A DNA stretch of 64,000 nucleotides from Sphingorhabdus sp. Alg231-15 (GCF_900149705.1 NZ_LT703001.1:682001-746000); one strand, 5' to 3'; counted from the stretch's first letter, positions 16,963 through 26,182 are shown. The notes: generated from the sequence alone by a model not told the origin. Program-made: numbers and translations.

Positions 16963-17535
16963 ATGCAACTATGGGTCGGCCTTGGTAATCCGGGTTCACA
17001 ATATGCGCTTCATCGCCATAATGTCGGCTTCATGGTGATTGATGCATTGGAAGAGGTGCATAGCTTTCCCACACCCAAACAGAAGTTCCAGGGATGGGCC
17101 ATTGAAGGGCGGCTTGGCTCGGAAAAACTGCTGTTGTTGAAGCCCGCGACATTCATGAACGAAAGCGGCCGCAGCGTGCGTGCTGCCATGGATTTCTACA
17201 AGCTGGAGCCGGAAGACGTGACCGTCTTTTACGACGAGCTCGACCTGGAACCATTCAAGATCAAGGTAAAGCGTGGCGGCGGTACCGCCGGCCATAACGG
17301 TATCAAGTCACTGGTCGCCCATATCGGCCCAGAATTCCGACGGGTCCGCATCGGTATCGGTCATCCCGGTCACAAATCACGGGTTCATGGCCATGTTCTT
17401 GGCAATTATACCAAGACAGAGATTGATCCGCTCGCAGGCATGCTAGGCGCGATAGCGTCTGAAGCCGAATGGCTCGCAAAAGGCGACGATGCGCGCTTCA
17501 TCAGCGATGTCGCCCTGCGGCTGCAAGACGGCTGA
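16963..17535 (+). CDS. pth: Peptidyl-tRNA hydrolase
   Basis: A 190-residue enzyme that releases tRNA from peptidyl-tRNAs dropped by stalled ribosomes. The active-site residues are visible: His19 in RHNVGF, Asn66 in PATFMN, Asp91 in FYDELDL and Asn112 in GGGTAGHNG. The N-terminal VGLGNPG and the RVRIGIGHPG segment are family signatures, and the length is normal. It follows bL25 on the same strand, a conserved pairing. Confidence 0.97.
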   Translation: MQLWVGLGNPGSQYALHRHNVGFMVIDALEEVHSFPTPKQKFQGWAIEGRLGSEKLLLLKPATFMNESGRSVRAAMDFYKLEPEDVTVFYDELDLEPFKIKVKRGGGTAGHNGIKSLVAHIGPEFRRVRIGIGHPGHKSRVHGHVLGNYTKTEIDPLAGMLGAIASEAEWLAKGDDARFISDVALRLQDG

Positions 17536-17555
17536 TCCCAAAACCGGATATCGGT

Positions 17556-18527
17556 TCAGCTATAGCTGACACGAACCTTTTTACGTCGGCGGATAGCAGA
17601 ACCAGTCATAAAGAAACCGAAGATCATCATCGCCCAGGTGCCTGGCTCAGGGACCGAACCAAGCAAGTTAAACTGGCTGTCCATATCGCGGGCCAAGGCC
17701 TCGTGAATCGGTGCTGAAAAATGAACTCCATCAAACGAGAATATACCCTCGCAGCCATTGGCAATCGCGTCAGGGCCAGCGAGTTGGCAGGTAGTATCCA
17801 GCCTTTGCGGCGGTAGTCCCAGTGCAGCCGGGTCGGTGATCAAACGATTGAAGAAATCGAGATAATCATAACGGAAGAAAGATACGTCACTCGCGAGGGT
17901 GAGCGCCCCCAGCTCCTGCGTCAGATAGGCCTCGCCAGCAAAACCAAGGGGGCTTGCGATGGGAAAACCCGTCAGCAGAAAATTACGAACACCAAGATCA
18001 TTCAGTGCCTGAACGCCCGCGGCATAATCCTGAGCTGCCTGGCGAATAAACAGGTCTGCGTCACCAGGATCGTCCGGCGCGTTGAAAATATCGTTGCCGC
18101 CAAAGTTGAGAATGTAGAGCCCGTTCCGGTCGACTTCATTGCCGGGTGTCGCAAGATATCCGTTATACAGATCGAGCTGCTCGCCCAGATCGGGAACAAT
18201 GGGGCCTGTGTTCGAAGCGCGGGCACCACCAAATGCAAAATTGGTTCCACCCTGCAACGATGCCACCGTCGGCGCTCCAAATAATTCGATGCTGAGCAGG
18301 TCAGTATAATCGAAGCCGTTGGTGAACCGACCGTTGAAATAACCTTCGGCTGGTGAAGGAATTGTACCGCCGGTGGCCGTGAAAACATTGCCGGCATCAA
18401 CCAGACTATCGCCAAAAATGGTCAGGGAGGTATATTGCTGTGTATCCCGCTCCGCCTGTGCCGGAACCGCTGTCGCCAGTATCAACCCACCTGCGAGCGC
18501 ACCCAATAAACGTGCTTTCATATCCAC
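17556..18527 (-). CDS. GDSL/SGNH hydrolase with PEP-CTERM sorting signal
   Basis: A 323-residue exported lipase/esterase-like protein. It has a Sec signal (MDMKARLLGALAGG to AQA near residue 25) and the SGNH blocks: FGDSLVDAGN (nucleophile Ser), GGARAS (block II), NFGGNDIF (block III) and GVHFSAPIHEALA (block V Asp-x-x-His region). The C-terminus is a canonical PEP-CTERM tail: VPEPGTWAMM, a hydrophobic helix and RRRKK. Such proteins are processed by exosortase and often released with exopolysaccharide. No exosortase gene lies in the window. It is convergent with pth, with only 20 bp between stops. Confidence 0.9.
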   Translation of the reverse strand: MDMKARLLGALAGGLILATAVPAQAERDTQQYTSLTIFGDSLVDAGNVFTATGGTIPSPAEGYFNGRFTNGFDYTDLLSIELFGAPTVASLQGGTNFAFGGARASNTGPIVPDLGEQLDLYNGYLATPGNEVDRNGLYILNFGGNDIFNAPDDPGDADLFIRQAAQDYAAGVQALNDLGVRNFLLTGFPIASPLGFAGEAYLTQELGALTLASDVSFFRYDYLDFFNRLITDPAALGLPPQRLDTTCQLAGPDAIANGCEGIFSFDGVHFSAPIHEALARDMDSQFNLLGSVPEPGTWAMMIFGFFMTGSAIRRRKKVRVSYS

Positions 18528-18663
18528 TCTCCCCGTTTTTTATCGTTAATATTTAGTAACCTGCACCTATTCATCGATGAAAGCAATATCCATCGCATCT
18601 TGCTACTGGTAATCACACGGGAGGCCCGCTATCGAGCACGCTTAATTCCACGGAGTGACAAAA

Positions 18664-19764
18664 ATGGGTTTCAAATGCGGTATCGTTGGCCTTCCCAACG
18701 TCGGAAAATCAACGCTGTTCAATGCGCTCACCGAAACGCAGGCGGCGCAGGCAGCCAATTATCCATTTTGCACGATTGAGCCCAATGTCGGCCAGGTTGC
18801 TGTACCCGATCCGCGATTGCAGCAAATTGCCAAAATCGCTGGCAGCGCGAAAATTATCGAAACACAGCTTGCCTTTGTTGATATTGCCGGCCTCGTCAAA
18901 GGGGCGTCACAGGGCGAAGGTTTGGGCAACCAGTTCCTGGGTAATATCCGCGAAGTCGATGCGATTGTGCATGTTCTGCGCTGTTTCGAAGATGACGATA
19001 TCCAGCATGTTTCCAACAAGGTCGATCCGATTTCCGATGCCGAAGTGGTCGAGACCGAGCTACTACTCGCCGATCTGGAGAGCCTCGAAAAACGCGTCCC
19101 GGCCTTTGAAAAGAAAGCGACCAGCGGCGACAAGGAAGCCAAGATTGCCGCCAGCGTATTGGGTCAGACCCTGGAATTGCTGCGCGACGGCAAGCCGGCT
19201 CGACTAACCCAGCCCAATGATGATGAAGAGCAGCGGATTTTTGACCAGTCACAGCTGCTGACCGCCAAACCTGTGCTCTATGTCTGTAACGTGGATGAAG
19301 GCGATGCGGCCAATGGCAATGACTTGAGTGCTTCTGTTTTTGAAAAGGCCAAGGCCGAGAATGCCGAAGCCGTCATCGTGTCTGCGGCGATCGAATCCGA
19401 ACTGGTTGGCATGGAGGCCGAGGAACGCGCAGAATATCTGGCTGAACTGGGTCTGGAAGAATCCGGCCTCGCTCGGGTCATTCGTGCGGGCTATCAGCTG
19501 CTCAGTCTGCAGACCTTCTTCACCGCTGGCCCAAAAGAAGCCCGCGCATGGACGGTTCACAAGGGTGCCAAGGCCCCAGAAGCAGCTGGCGAAATTCACA
19601 CCGACTTCGAGCGTGGCTTCATTCGCGCAGAGACAATCGCTTTTGATGACTTTGTTTCCTTGGGCGGCGAAAGCGCAGCACGGGATGCCGGTAAGCTCCG
19701 CCAGGAAGGCAAGGATTATGTCGCACAGGATGGCGATATCATGAATTTCAAATTCAATGTCTGA
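18664..19764 (+). CDS. ychF: Redox-regulated ATPase YchF (Obg-family)
   Basis: The 366-residue protein has the OBG-type G domain: GLPNVGKSTLFNAL (P loop), FVDIAGLVKGASQGEGLGNQFL (switch region) and YVCNVDEGD in place of the usual G4 motif, as expected for YchF, which prefers ATP. A coiled-coil insertion lies around residues 125-200, and the C-terminal TGS domain contains FFTAGPKEARAWTV and VAQDGDIMNFKFNV. YchF associates with ribosomes and stress responses. A GTG three codons upstream is possible, but GGAG lies eight bases before the ATG. Confidence 0.97.
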   Translation: MGFKCGIVGLPNVGKSTLFNALTETQAAQAANYPFCTIEPNVGQVAVPDPRLQQIAKIAGSAKIIETQLAFVDIAGLVKGASQGEGLGNQFLGNIREVDAIVHVLRCFEDDDIQHVSNKVDPISDAEVVETELLLADLESLEKRVPAFEKKATSGDKEAKIAASVLGQTLELLRDGKPARLTQPNDDEEQRIFDQSQLLTAKPVLYVCNVDEGDAANGNDLSASVFEKAKAENAEAVIVSAAIESELVGMEAEERAEYLAELGLEESGLARVIRAGYQLLSLQTFFTAGPKEARAWTVHKGAKAPEAAGEIHTDFERGFIRAETIAFDDFVSLGGESAARDAGKLRQEGKDYVAQDGDIMNFKFNV

Positions 19765-19811
19765 TTTGTCATAAAAGCCGGTTAGACTGAAACCAGTCTA
19801 AAGGGGTGGTT

Positions 19812-21071
19812 ATGATTCGATATATATTACAGGCATTTGTCGCTTGCACTTTGTTGGCGGGATGCGCCGCTACACAGACAGTAGAAACGGTCGAGGCATC
19901 AACAGCGACGGGCACCAGTGCCCTGCCCGATCAGCAGGTCCGCGAACCGATCACGATGTTAATATCAATTGACGGGTTCCGCCCCGACTATCTGGATCGC
20001 GGGATCACGCCCAATCTCAGTGCGCTGGCGGCATCCGGCATATATGCTGATATGCGGTCCAGTTTTCCAACCAAGACATTTCCCAACCATTGGACTCTGG
20101 TGACTGGCAAAAGGCCGGATAATCACGGCATTGTTGGCAACAGTATGGAAGATGTGGCGCGTCCCGGGCAGAGATTCACGATGGCGAACAAGGACCCATT
20201 CTGGTGGGACCTAGCCGAACCCATCTGGATAACGGCCGAGAAACAAGGCGTGCGGACAGCCACCATGTTCTGGCCCGGATCTGAAGTGGAACTGGACGGA
20301 ACACGGCCAAGCGACTGGTGGCCTTTTTCGGAGGCTCTATCCAATGACCGAAGGGTCAATGCTGTGGTCGACTGGATGCGCAGACCTGCGGCGACACGCC
20401 CGCAATTGGTCACGCTCTATTTCGATACCGTGGATACCGCCGGCCATTACTACGGACCAGCACCCAGCGAGAAACTCCATGCTGCGATCAGCGCGATTGA
20501 CCAGAATATCGGTAGCCTGAAGGAACAGCTTACCACCTTGGGTCAACCGGTGAACCTCGTTATCACATCAGATCATGGGATGGCCGAGACCCACCCTGAC
20601 CGTGTCATCTATCTCGACAACATCCTGCCGCGCGATCAATATCGTCTGGTTGTCGACGGCAATTATGCGGGGATCGAACCTTTGTCAGACGACATGACCG
20701 CCATCAACGCGGCCTTCCTGAAACCGCATGACAATATGGAATGCTGGAACAAAGCCGAAATTCCAGCCCGTTTTCAATATGGCAAAAACCCACGCGTGCC
20801 ATCGATCATTTGCCTGCCCGAATCCGGTTGGGTTGTTTATCAGGACAAGCCCGGATGGATGACTGGAATTGGCGGCGGCCATGGCTATGACCATCTTCAC
20901 CCGGACATGATCGCATTTTTTCTCGCTAGTGGCCCCGGCATTACCGGCAATGGCAAGATCGAGACTTTCGATAATGTCGATATCTATTCACTGCTCACGC
21001 ATTTGGCCGAAATCAAAGCGCGCGAAAGTGATGGTGATCTCTCTCCATTTGAACAGGCGATAAGACCCTGA
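19812..21071 (+). CDS. Ectonucleotide pyrophosphatase/phosphodiesterase-like lipoprotein
   Basis: A 419-residue exported member of the alkaline phosphatase superfamily (NPP type). It has a lipoprotein signal (hydrophobic stretch, LLAGC). The metal-binding core is visible: ISIDGFRPDYLDRG (first metal Asp), SSFPTKTFPNHWTLVTGKRPDNHGIVGN (Thr nucleophile in PTKTFPNH), DTVDTAGHYYGP, TSDHGMAE (Asp-His pair) and GGGHGYDHLHPDM (last His). It probably hydrolyses phosphodiester or pyrophosphate bonds outside the cytoplasm; the substrate is unknown. A GTG two codons upstream is possible, but AAGGGG spacing favours this ATG. Confidence 0.9.
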   Translation: MIRYILQAFVACTLLAGCAATQTVETVEASTATGTSALPDQQVREPITMLISIDGFRPDYLDRGITPNLSALAASGIYADMRSSFPTKTFPNHWTLVTGKRPDNHGIVGNSMEDVARPGQRFTMANKDPFWWDLAEPIWITAEKQGVRTATMFWPGSEVELDGTRPSDWWPFSEALSNDRRVNAVVDWMRRPAATRPQLVTLYFDTVDTAGHYYGPAPSEKLHAAISAIDQNIGSLKEQLTTLGQPVNLVITSDHGMAETHPDRVIYLDNILPRDQYRLVVDGNYAGIEPLSDDMTAINAAFLKPHDNMECWNKAEIPARFQYGKNPRVPSIICLPESGWVVYQDKPGWMTGIGGGHGYDHLHPDMIAFFLASGPGITGNGKIETFDNVDIYSLLTHLAEIKARESDGDLSPFEQAIRP

Positions 21072-21111
21072 ATCCTTGTCATAGAAACAGGGTTCATCAG
21101 AAAGACCACCC

Positions 21112-21558
21112 ATGCTCTATTATGAAGATATCCAGATCAACGTCGTCCAGAAATATGGATCCTATGACGTCACCCGCGAAGAGGTAATCGACTTCGCGTC
21201 CAAATATGACCCGCAGGCCTTTCATCTCGATGAGCAAGCCGCTGCCAAGACGCATTTTGGTCGCTTGTCCGCGAGCGGTTGGCACAGCGCCGCGATGATG
21301 ATGCGAATGATGGTTGATCATATGAACGCCAATAAACAGGCTGGCCTGGGTTCCCCCGGCGTTGAGAATTTGCGCTGGCTAAAACCAGTCTATCCAGGCG
21401 ACACACTGCGCTGCGAACATGTGACGCTTGAGAAACGACGGTCGGAAAGCCGTCCGGAAATGGGGATCATGAAGGGCAAGATCACTGTGCTTAACCAGCA
21501 TGACGAGAAAGTCATGACGATGGAGAGCACCGGCTTGATTCAGGTGCGTGGAGACTAG
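21112..21558 (+). CDS. MaoC-like hydratase/dehydratase
   Basis: The 148-residue single hotdog protein carries the R-hydratase motif YDPQAFHLDEQAA followed by FGRLSASGWHSAAMMMR, where Asp and His act as the catalytic pair in MaoC and PhaJ enzymes. The C-terminal part (WLKPVYPGDTLRCEHVTLEKR) is also typical. It would hydrate an enoyl-CoA in fatty acid or similar metabolism; the exact substrate is not determined. It begins 40 bp after the NPP-like gene. Confidence 0.9.
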   Translation: MLYYEDIQINVVQKYGSYDVTREEVIDFASKYDPQAFHLDEQAAAKTHFGRLSASGWHSAAMMMRMMVDHMNANKQAGLGSPGVENLRWLKPVYPGDTLRCEHVTLEKRRSESRPEMGIMKGKITVLNQHDEKVMTMESTGLIQVRGD

Positions 21559-21574
21559 TTGTTATTGGCACACT

Positions 21575-21606
21575 GACGTCCGCTTAGGGTGCAAAGCGGA
21601 TATTGG
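21575..21606. repeat. GTCCGCTTT repeat, left-half copy
   Basis: GTCCGCTT and AAAGCGGAT form a hairpin around AGGGTGC. It is a partial copy of the double-hairpin element seen complete at 37816-37883 and 50403-50470. Confidence 0.6.
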
Positions 21607-21652
21607 CGCAAACACCCATCAACTGAGATCGCGGTCCGTGCTGATTTAGCGA

Positions 21653-21680
21653 TTGTGCTGCACCAATTTTGCATTATGTT
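21653..21680 (+). promoter_or_regulatory. Candidate promoter of the winged-helix/TolB/TPR gene
   Basis: TTGTGC (21653) and TATGTT (21675) are separated by 16 bp. A transcript starting near 21687 would place the TTG at 21708, preceded by GGGGGA, as the first usable start codon. Confidence 0.35.
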
Positions 21681-21707
21681 ACAACGTGTTCGTTGGGGGA
21701 CGGCCTG

Positions 21708-23816
21708 TTGGATTCTTTAAAGCGGCAAGATAATCTTACTAAAGCTGACGGGCAAGCGCAGGCCACGCTTTTTGGAGCATTTCGACTTGCAGCGCTGGAT
21801 GGTGACGAAATCCCGATCTCTAATCGCCGTGCACGCGCTTTATTGGCTATGTTATGCTTGGCGCCGGATGAATCGATTGATCGCGATTATTTGAGCAAAC
21901 TTCTTTGGCCAGGCCGGTTTGAAGCTCAGGCGCGGGCTAGCTTACGGCAATGTTTGTTGGACCTGGGCAAAGTGCTGGCATCGGCGAATTGTGACCTATT
22001 GAATATTTCTCGGTCGAGAATCGGATTAAGAGATGGAACTGTCAGAACCGACCTCTCTGATCTTCAGCATTGCCTAACTGAAGGCAATTATTTGGAAGCG
22101 GCCGAAAGACTGGTCTCCATAGGTGCCAAGCCACTATTGGATCAGATGGATTTTGGCCAAGCGTTTGACGATTGGCTTTCAGTGCATCGCCATCAGGCAG
22201 AGCAGCGTTTACAAAGTGCAATTACGACTGCGTTATCGGCTTTGGAGAAAAGAGATGATTTAGCAAATCATGCCCGTTTGCTTAGCGCTTGGTCATTACG
22301 ATCTCCCGCCCCCAACCCGATTTCCGGCCGCAAGAAGGGCAAGGTTCGCATTGCCGTGCTTCCATTTAAGTCGATCGCAGAACCGGATGATCAGGGTTTT
22401 TTCGCAGATGGCATCGTCGACGAGTTAATCACCACTTTCGGTCAGGTGCCTCAACTGCTTGTCGCAGGCCGAACCTCGTCTTTCCAGTTCAAGAAATCCG
22501 ATAAGAGCCCATCGGATATCGCGAGCGCGCTAAATGTGTCTTATCTTTTGGAAGGTTCTGTTCAAAGACATGGAGAGCAAGTTCGTATTGATGTTGGCTT
22601 GATTGATGCCGAAACCGGTTTTGAATCATGGTCCTATAGCTATGATGGCACTCTGGACGATATTTTTGCGGCACGTGCCGATGTCGCACAAGCGGTCACG
22701 AACGGGTTGAGTGAAGCGCTCAATCTGCAAGAACATGAACCCAAAACCCGAACCTTGACAACCAATAGGGAAGCCTATGGGCTCTATTTGCAGGGTCGGG
22801 CCCTAACCATAAGAGCCATTGGCGACGGGGTGTTACCTACGGCTATTGAATTGCTCGAAAAAGCGCTGGCGCTCGATCCTGAATTTGCGGAATGCTGGAC
22901 GGCACTGGCCGAAGCAGAAATTAATGTGACGGTTTATTCGCCATGTTTAGACCGGTTGGAGCGCAGTGAAAAAGCAGCTGGATATGCAAAGAAAGCTCTC
23001 AGTCTATCGCCGCAGCAGGCGCACGCCCGCATCGTGCTCGCTTTTTACGCTTGGACCCAAAATGATATTGTCGGTGCGCTCGACTTGGCTTTTGAGGCCT
23101 ATCGGCTGGAGCCCAATAATCCGGATGTTTTAAACCGTGTTGGCTCTTTTCTGCTCTATTGCGGGCTGTGCCGGGAAGCATTGCCCTATATTGACGCCTC
23201 TATCGATCAGGATCCGGTAAACGGACGCAGCTATGCCATGTTATCAGGGGTGCATCTCAACCTTGGAAATATTGATGCCGCCATTGATGCGGGACAGCGG
23301 ATGGTCGATCTTGGCTTTCCCTCTATGTGGCTGGCCGCTGCAACTGCGATTGCAGGCGACAATGAACTCGCGGTGGAACAATATCAGCTGACAAAGAAGC
23401 TGATGAACACCGTAATATACCCACCAGCTGGCAGTGCACCTATGGAACCCGAAGCAATGGATGCCTATTGGCTGATGGCTGCGAAGGGGCTTTGGAGCGA
23501 GAACGATCAGGACCGCAAAAATTATTGCATGGTGTTGGAGATGCTCCACGCGACACTGCATGATCCCTGTGACTCTACTATCGTAATCCCGGCCATTTGG
23601 ATGGGTGAGGCACAGATGGTTTTCAAAACCCTCGGCAAGCAGATAACACCGGCCAATTTCTTCGCCTTCATGTCGCTGTGGACTGATGCAGAACCGATTA
23701 ATCAGGTCCGTTTGCATCCTGACTTCATGGACTTTGCCCAACGCATCGGAATGGTCGATGCATGGGAAAAATATGGCTGGCCGGACCTGCTCCCCAAGCC
23801 TTTGACCATCAAATAG
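21708..23816 (+). CDS. Winged-helix regulator with TolB-like and TPR domains
   Basis: A 702-residue protein in three parts. The N-terminal region of about 100 residues (LFGAFRLAALDGDEIPISNRRARALLAMLCLAP, then LSKLLWPGRFEAQARASLRQCLLDL) resembles the SARP/OmpR-type winged helix. Around residue 205 a TolB-like domain begins (KVRIAVLPFKSIAEPDDQGFFADGIVDELITTFG to LLEGSVQRHGEQVRIDVGLIDAETGFESWS). From about residue 350 a TPR-like superhelix follows (alternating helices with ALALDPEFAECWTALAEAE and YRLEPNNPDVLNRVGS). No membrane segment is obvious. This architecture occurs in transcription factors related to cyclase-associated regulators; the signal is unknown. The start codon is TTG with GGGGGA upstream; a TTG at 21669 would add 13 residues. 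Confidence 0.8.
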   Translation: MDSLKRQDNLTKADGQAQATLFGAFRLAALDGDEIPISNRRARALLAMLCLAPDESIDRDYLSKLLWPGRFEAQARASLRQCLLDLGKVLASANCDLLNISRSRIGLRDGTVRTDLSDLQHCLTEGNYLEAAERLVSIGAKPLLDQMDFGQAFDDWLSVHRHQAEQRLQSAITTALSALEKRDDLANHARLLSAWSLRSPAPNPISGRKKGKVRIAVLPFKSIAEPDDQGFFADGIVDELITTFGQVPQLLVAGRTSSFQFKKSDKSPSDIASALNVSYLLEGSVQRHGEQVRIDVGLIDAETGFESWSYSYDGTLDDIFAARADVAQAVTNGLSEALNLQEHEPKTRTLTTNREAYGLYLQGRALTIRAIGDGVLPTAIELLEKALALDPEFAECWTALAEAEINVTVYSPCLDRLERSEKAAGYAKKALSLSPQQAHARIVLAFYAWTQNDIVGALDLAFEAYRLEPNNPDVLNRVGSFLLYCGLCREALPYIDASIDQDPVNGRSYAMLSGVHLNLGNIDAAIDAGQRMVDLGFPSMWLAAATAIAGDNELAVEQYQLTKKLMNTVIYPPAGSAPMEPEAMDAYWLMAAKGLWSENDQDRKNYCMVLEMLHATLHDPCDSTIVIPAIWMGEAQMVFKTLGKQITPANFFAFMSLWTDAEPINQVRLHPDFMDFAQRIGMVDAWEKYGWPDLLPKPLTIK

Positions 23817-23823
23817 ACCATTA

Positions 23824-23855
23824 TTGACGCTTTTTTGACGGTAGCGCCGTTGACG
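23824..23855 (+). promoter_or_regulatory. Three TTGACG direct repeats upstream of the MFS gene
   Basis: TTGACG occurs at 23824, 23835 and 23850 (spacings 11 and 15 bp), just after the regulator stop and about 130 bp before the AmpG-like gene. Direct repeats at 11-bp spacing are the usual operator form for OmpR-type winged helices, so this may be a binding site of the upstream regulator. This is inference from spacing and position. Confidence 0.35.
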
Positions 23856-23981
23856 GAAATTTACATTTGCGTGCATCAGTAGTGCATTGAAATTGCAGAC
23901 AAGTTTGATCGTTCAGGTCGGTTCAAAAATCTCTTTGGCCGCCAGCAGGAGAGCTATGCCTGTTGGATGTAGGGGGATGAA

Positions 23982-25340
23982 ATGGAGCAAGCCGTTAAGC
24001 TGCCAGTACGACTGGCCGTTCCTTCATTGTCCGAGAGCAAGGCGGCGCGCCTTGTCGTTGTGGCCATCCTTTACTTTATGCAAGGCGTACCAGCCGGCTT
24101 GTCGACCGTGGGCATTTCGTCCTGGTTGGCGGCGAATGGCGCAACGCCGACGGAAGTTGGCGCCTTTGTGGGAATCGCTTTGCTGCCATGGTCATTGAAA
24201 CTGGTGAACGGCCTGTTGATGGACCGTTTTACCTTTAGACCTATGGGACGCCGCCGGGTATGGATAATCACCGCGCAAGCCATGATGGTGATTGCCCTGC
24301 TGGCGATGGCGATGGCTGCGCCAACTGTTGATCAAATCGGCCTGTTGGCGGCCTTTTGCTTTGCCCTCAACCTTTGCGCCACCTTTAATGACGTTGCAGT
24401 AGATGGGATGGCTGTTGACCTGGTGCCTGATGAAGAGCGCACAATGGTCAATGGCCTTATGTCCGCTTCACAGGCACTCGGGATTTCGGCTGCCAGTTTT
24501 GTTGCAGGACAATTGCTTATGTCAGGTGATATCGCGTCGACGGCGCTGGTATTCGCTGCTTTTGTTGCCATCGTCTCGTCCGTGGTGGTGATCTTCCGCG
24601 AACGTCCTGGTGAGCGTTTGCTGCCATGGAGTAAAGGCTCGGCTTCCCGCGAATGTGAGGAACGGCAACACAGCGCATGGTTGCCAATCATTGCGGGAAT
24701 ATTCCGGTCGATCGTCTCGCCGCTTACCATATTGTTCCTGATGGCTGTCTTTCTAGTTCAGGTAAATTGGGCGTTTATTGACGCGGTGACTCCGACACTC
24801 GCCGTGCAGCAACTGGGTTGGGGCAGCGATAAATATTCCAGCTTTTCAGCGCTTGTTAGCCTGATCGCTGCCGTTGCCGCAGGCTTACTATCCCCGCTGA
24901 TTGTACGCTTGGTTGGCTTGCGCAATGCCATCGGCACCCTGTTTGTTCTGGTGGGCAGTTGTGCAGTGATCGGCGGTGCGACCTTCGACAGCTGGCAGGG
25001 TGACCGAACCTTTATGATAGTCTTTGCGGCGCAATATGTTCTGAGCCTTCTGCTGATGATCCTGCTGGTCGTTTGGGCCATGCGCATTTGCAACCCTGCA
25101 GTGGCAGCAAGCCAGTTCGCACTGTTCATGGCAGTTCCCAATCTGGCTCGATCCGTGATGTCCGGTAATTCCGGCTGGCTGGTCGAAAGTGGTGGCTATG
25201 CCGTCACCTATTACACGGTCGCCGCGATCACGCTGGTGGCTCTCGCAATATGCCTACTTGCCAAAGTGGGAAATCCCGAGGCGGTACCAGAGGCGGCACT
25301 GCCCAAAGAAAAGTTCAACAATGAAGGAGAAGAAGAATGA
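23982..25340 (+). CDS. AmpG-like major facilitator superfamily transporter
   Basis: A 452-residue inner-membrane protein with about 12 hydrophobic helices. The opening VVAILYFMQGVPAGLSTVGISSWLAANGATPTEVGAF followed by LLPWSLKLVNGLLMDRFTFRPMGRRRVWI is the AmpG/PAT-family pattern, and a charged loop in the middle (residues about 205-230) separates the two six-helix bundles. AmpG imports muropeptides, but relatives transport other substrates, so the cargo is uncertain. A strong Shine-Dalgarno (GGGGGATGAA) precedes the ATG. Its stop overlaps the next gene by four bases (ATGA). Confidence 0.85.
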   Translation: MEQAVKLPVRLAVPSLSESKAARLVVVAILYFMQGVPAGLSTVGISSWLAANGATPTEVGAFVGIALLPWSLKLVNGLLMDRFTFRPMGRRRVWIITAQAMMVIALLAMAMAAPTVDQIGLLAAFCFALNLCATFNDVAVDGMAVDLVPDEERTMVNGLMSASQALGISAASFVAGQLLMSGDIASTALVFAAFVAIVSSVVVIFRERPGERLLPWSKGSASRECEERQHSAWLPIIAGIFRSIVSPLTILFLMAVFLVQVNWAFIDAVTPTLAVQQLGWGSDKYSSFSALVSLIAAVAAGLLSPLIVRLVGLRNAIGTLFVLVGSCAVIGGATFDSWQGDRTFMIVFAAQYVLSLLLMILLVVWAMRICNPAVAASQFALFMAVPNLARSVMSGNSGWLVESGGYAVTYYTVAAITLVALAICLLAKVGNPEAVPEAALPKEKFNNEGEEE

Positions 25341-25792
25341 AAATGATTAAACAAATGAAGATGGCAGCTGCGGCGATGGTGGTAACCCTGCCCATGGCAT
25401 TGCCCACGGTGGTGCAAGCCCAGGAATTCCCGTTAGTCGCGGGTGAATATTCAAACGTTAGCGGTATTTATATCAAAGACGGCGGAGCGTTTAAATATGC
25501 AAACCATCTCGCTGGCGATTGGACCAAAGTTCAGGAATTTGCCAAATCCAAAGGCTGGATCAGCGACTATAAGATACTCATCAACGAGAACCAACGTGAT
25601 GGCGAGCCGACACTTTATCTTATGACGACCTTTGCCAGCATTCCAGATGCAGCAGAATCAGAACGGCGAAACAAAGAATATGATGCTTTTATGAAATCTT
25701 CTGCCGAACAGCAGATAACAGCATCCGGCAACCGCGCCGAATATCGCACCGTGAAAAGCAGCATGCTTTTGCGCGAATATAAACCCCGATAG
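25337..25792 (+). CDS. Small exported protein of unknown function
   Basis: The 151-residue product has a Sec signal peptide (MKMIKQMKMAAAAMVVTLPMALPTVVQAQ, cleavage probably after AQA near residue 28) and a mature part of about 120 residues without cysteines or membrane segments. It overlaps the MFS gene by ATGA with GAAGGAGAAG as the Shine-Dalgarno, so the two are translationally coupled and likely act together. No family is recognised; the mature domain (ISDYKILINENQRDGEPTLYL then FASIPDAAESERR) suggests a small alpha/beta fold. Confidence 0.8.
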   Translation: MKMIKQMKMAAAAMVVTLPMALPTVVQAQEFPLVAGEYSNVSGIYIKDGGAFKYANHLAGDWTKVQEFAKSKGWISDYKILINENQRDGEPTLYLMTTFASIPDAAESERRNKEYDAFMKSSAEQQITASGNRAEYRTVKSSMLLREYKPR

Positions 25793-25832
25793 GCCGCCCT
25801 TAGGTCTTTCGAAAAGCACGCGAAAGCGATGC

Positions 25833-25875
25833 GTCCGGCGGATGGATTTGCGACCCTTCATCCGCCGGATTTTCA
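25833..25875 (+). terminator. Terminator-like hairpin after the MFS/exported-protein operon
   Basis: TCCGGCGGATG (25834-25844) pairs with CATCCGCCGGA (25859-25869), an 11-bp perfect stem followed by TTTTC. It lies 40 bp beyond the operon's last stop. Confidence 0.65.
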
Positions 25876-26003
25876 AGTACGCTTTGGGAGCAACCAAACA
25901 CTGCCGCGCGAGACAAGCTTCAGAATTGTCTCGACTTAGATCCATCGAATTCGGCCAAGACGGTGCAAATGGTTCCACATCGCTTCTCCCTGAACAAATC
26001 TTA

Positions 26004-26028
26004 ACGTCCGCTTTCGGGATATTGCGGT
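26004..26028. repeat. GTCCGCTTT repeat, inverted right-half copy
   Basis: Reads GTCCGCTTTCGGGATA then TTGCGG, the reverse complement of the right half of the full element. Confidence 0.6.
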
Positions 26029-26182
26029 CACAAAGCTAAAGTCTGCTTTGGGAACAGATCCGGGCATCAAGATTCGTTAAGTATCTTTCCGGATTTGCCC
26101 AACCGCTTGGGCGTCTTAGATTCAATTCAAAATTGATGGTGAGCAGCTAGCAATCGGTGGGCGTTGGCCTAGGCAGTTTTCG

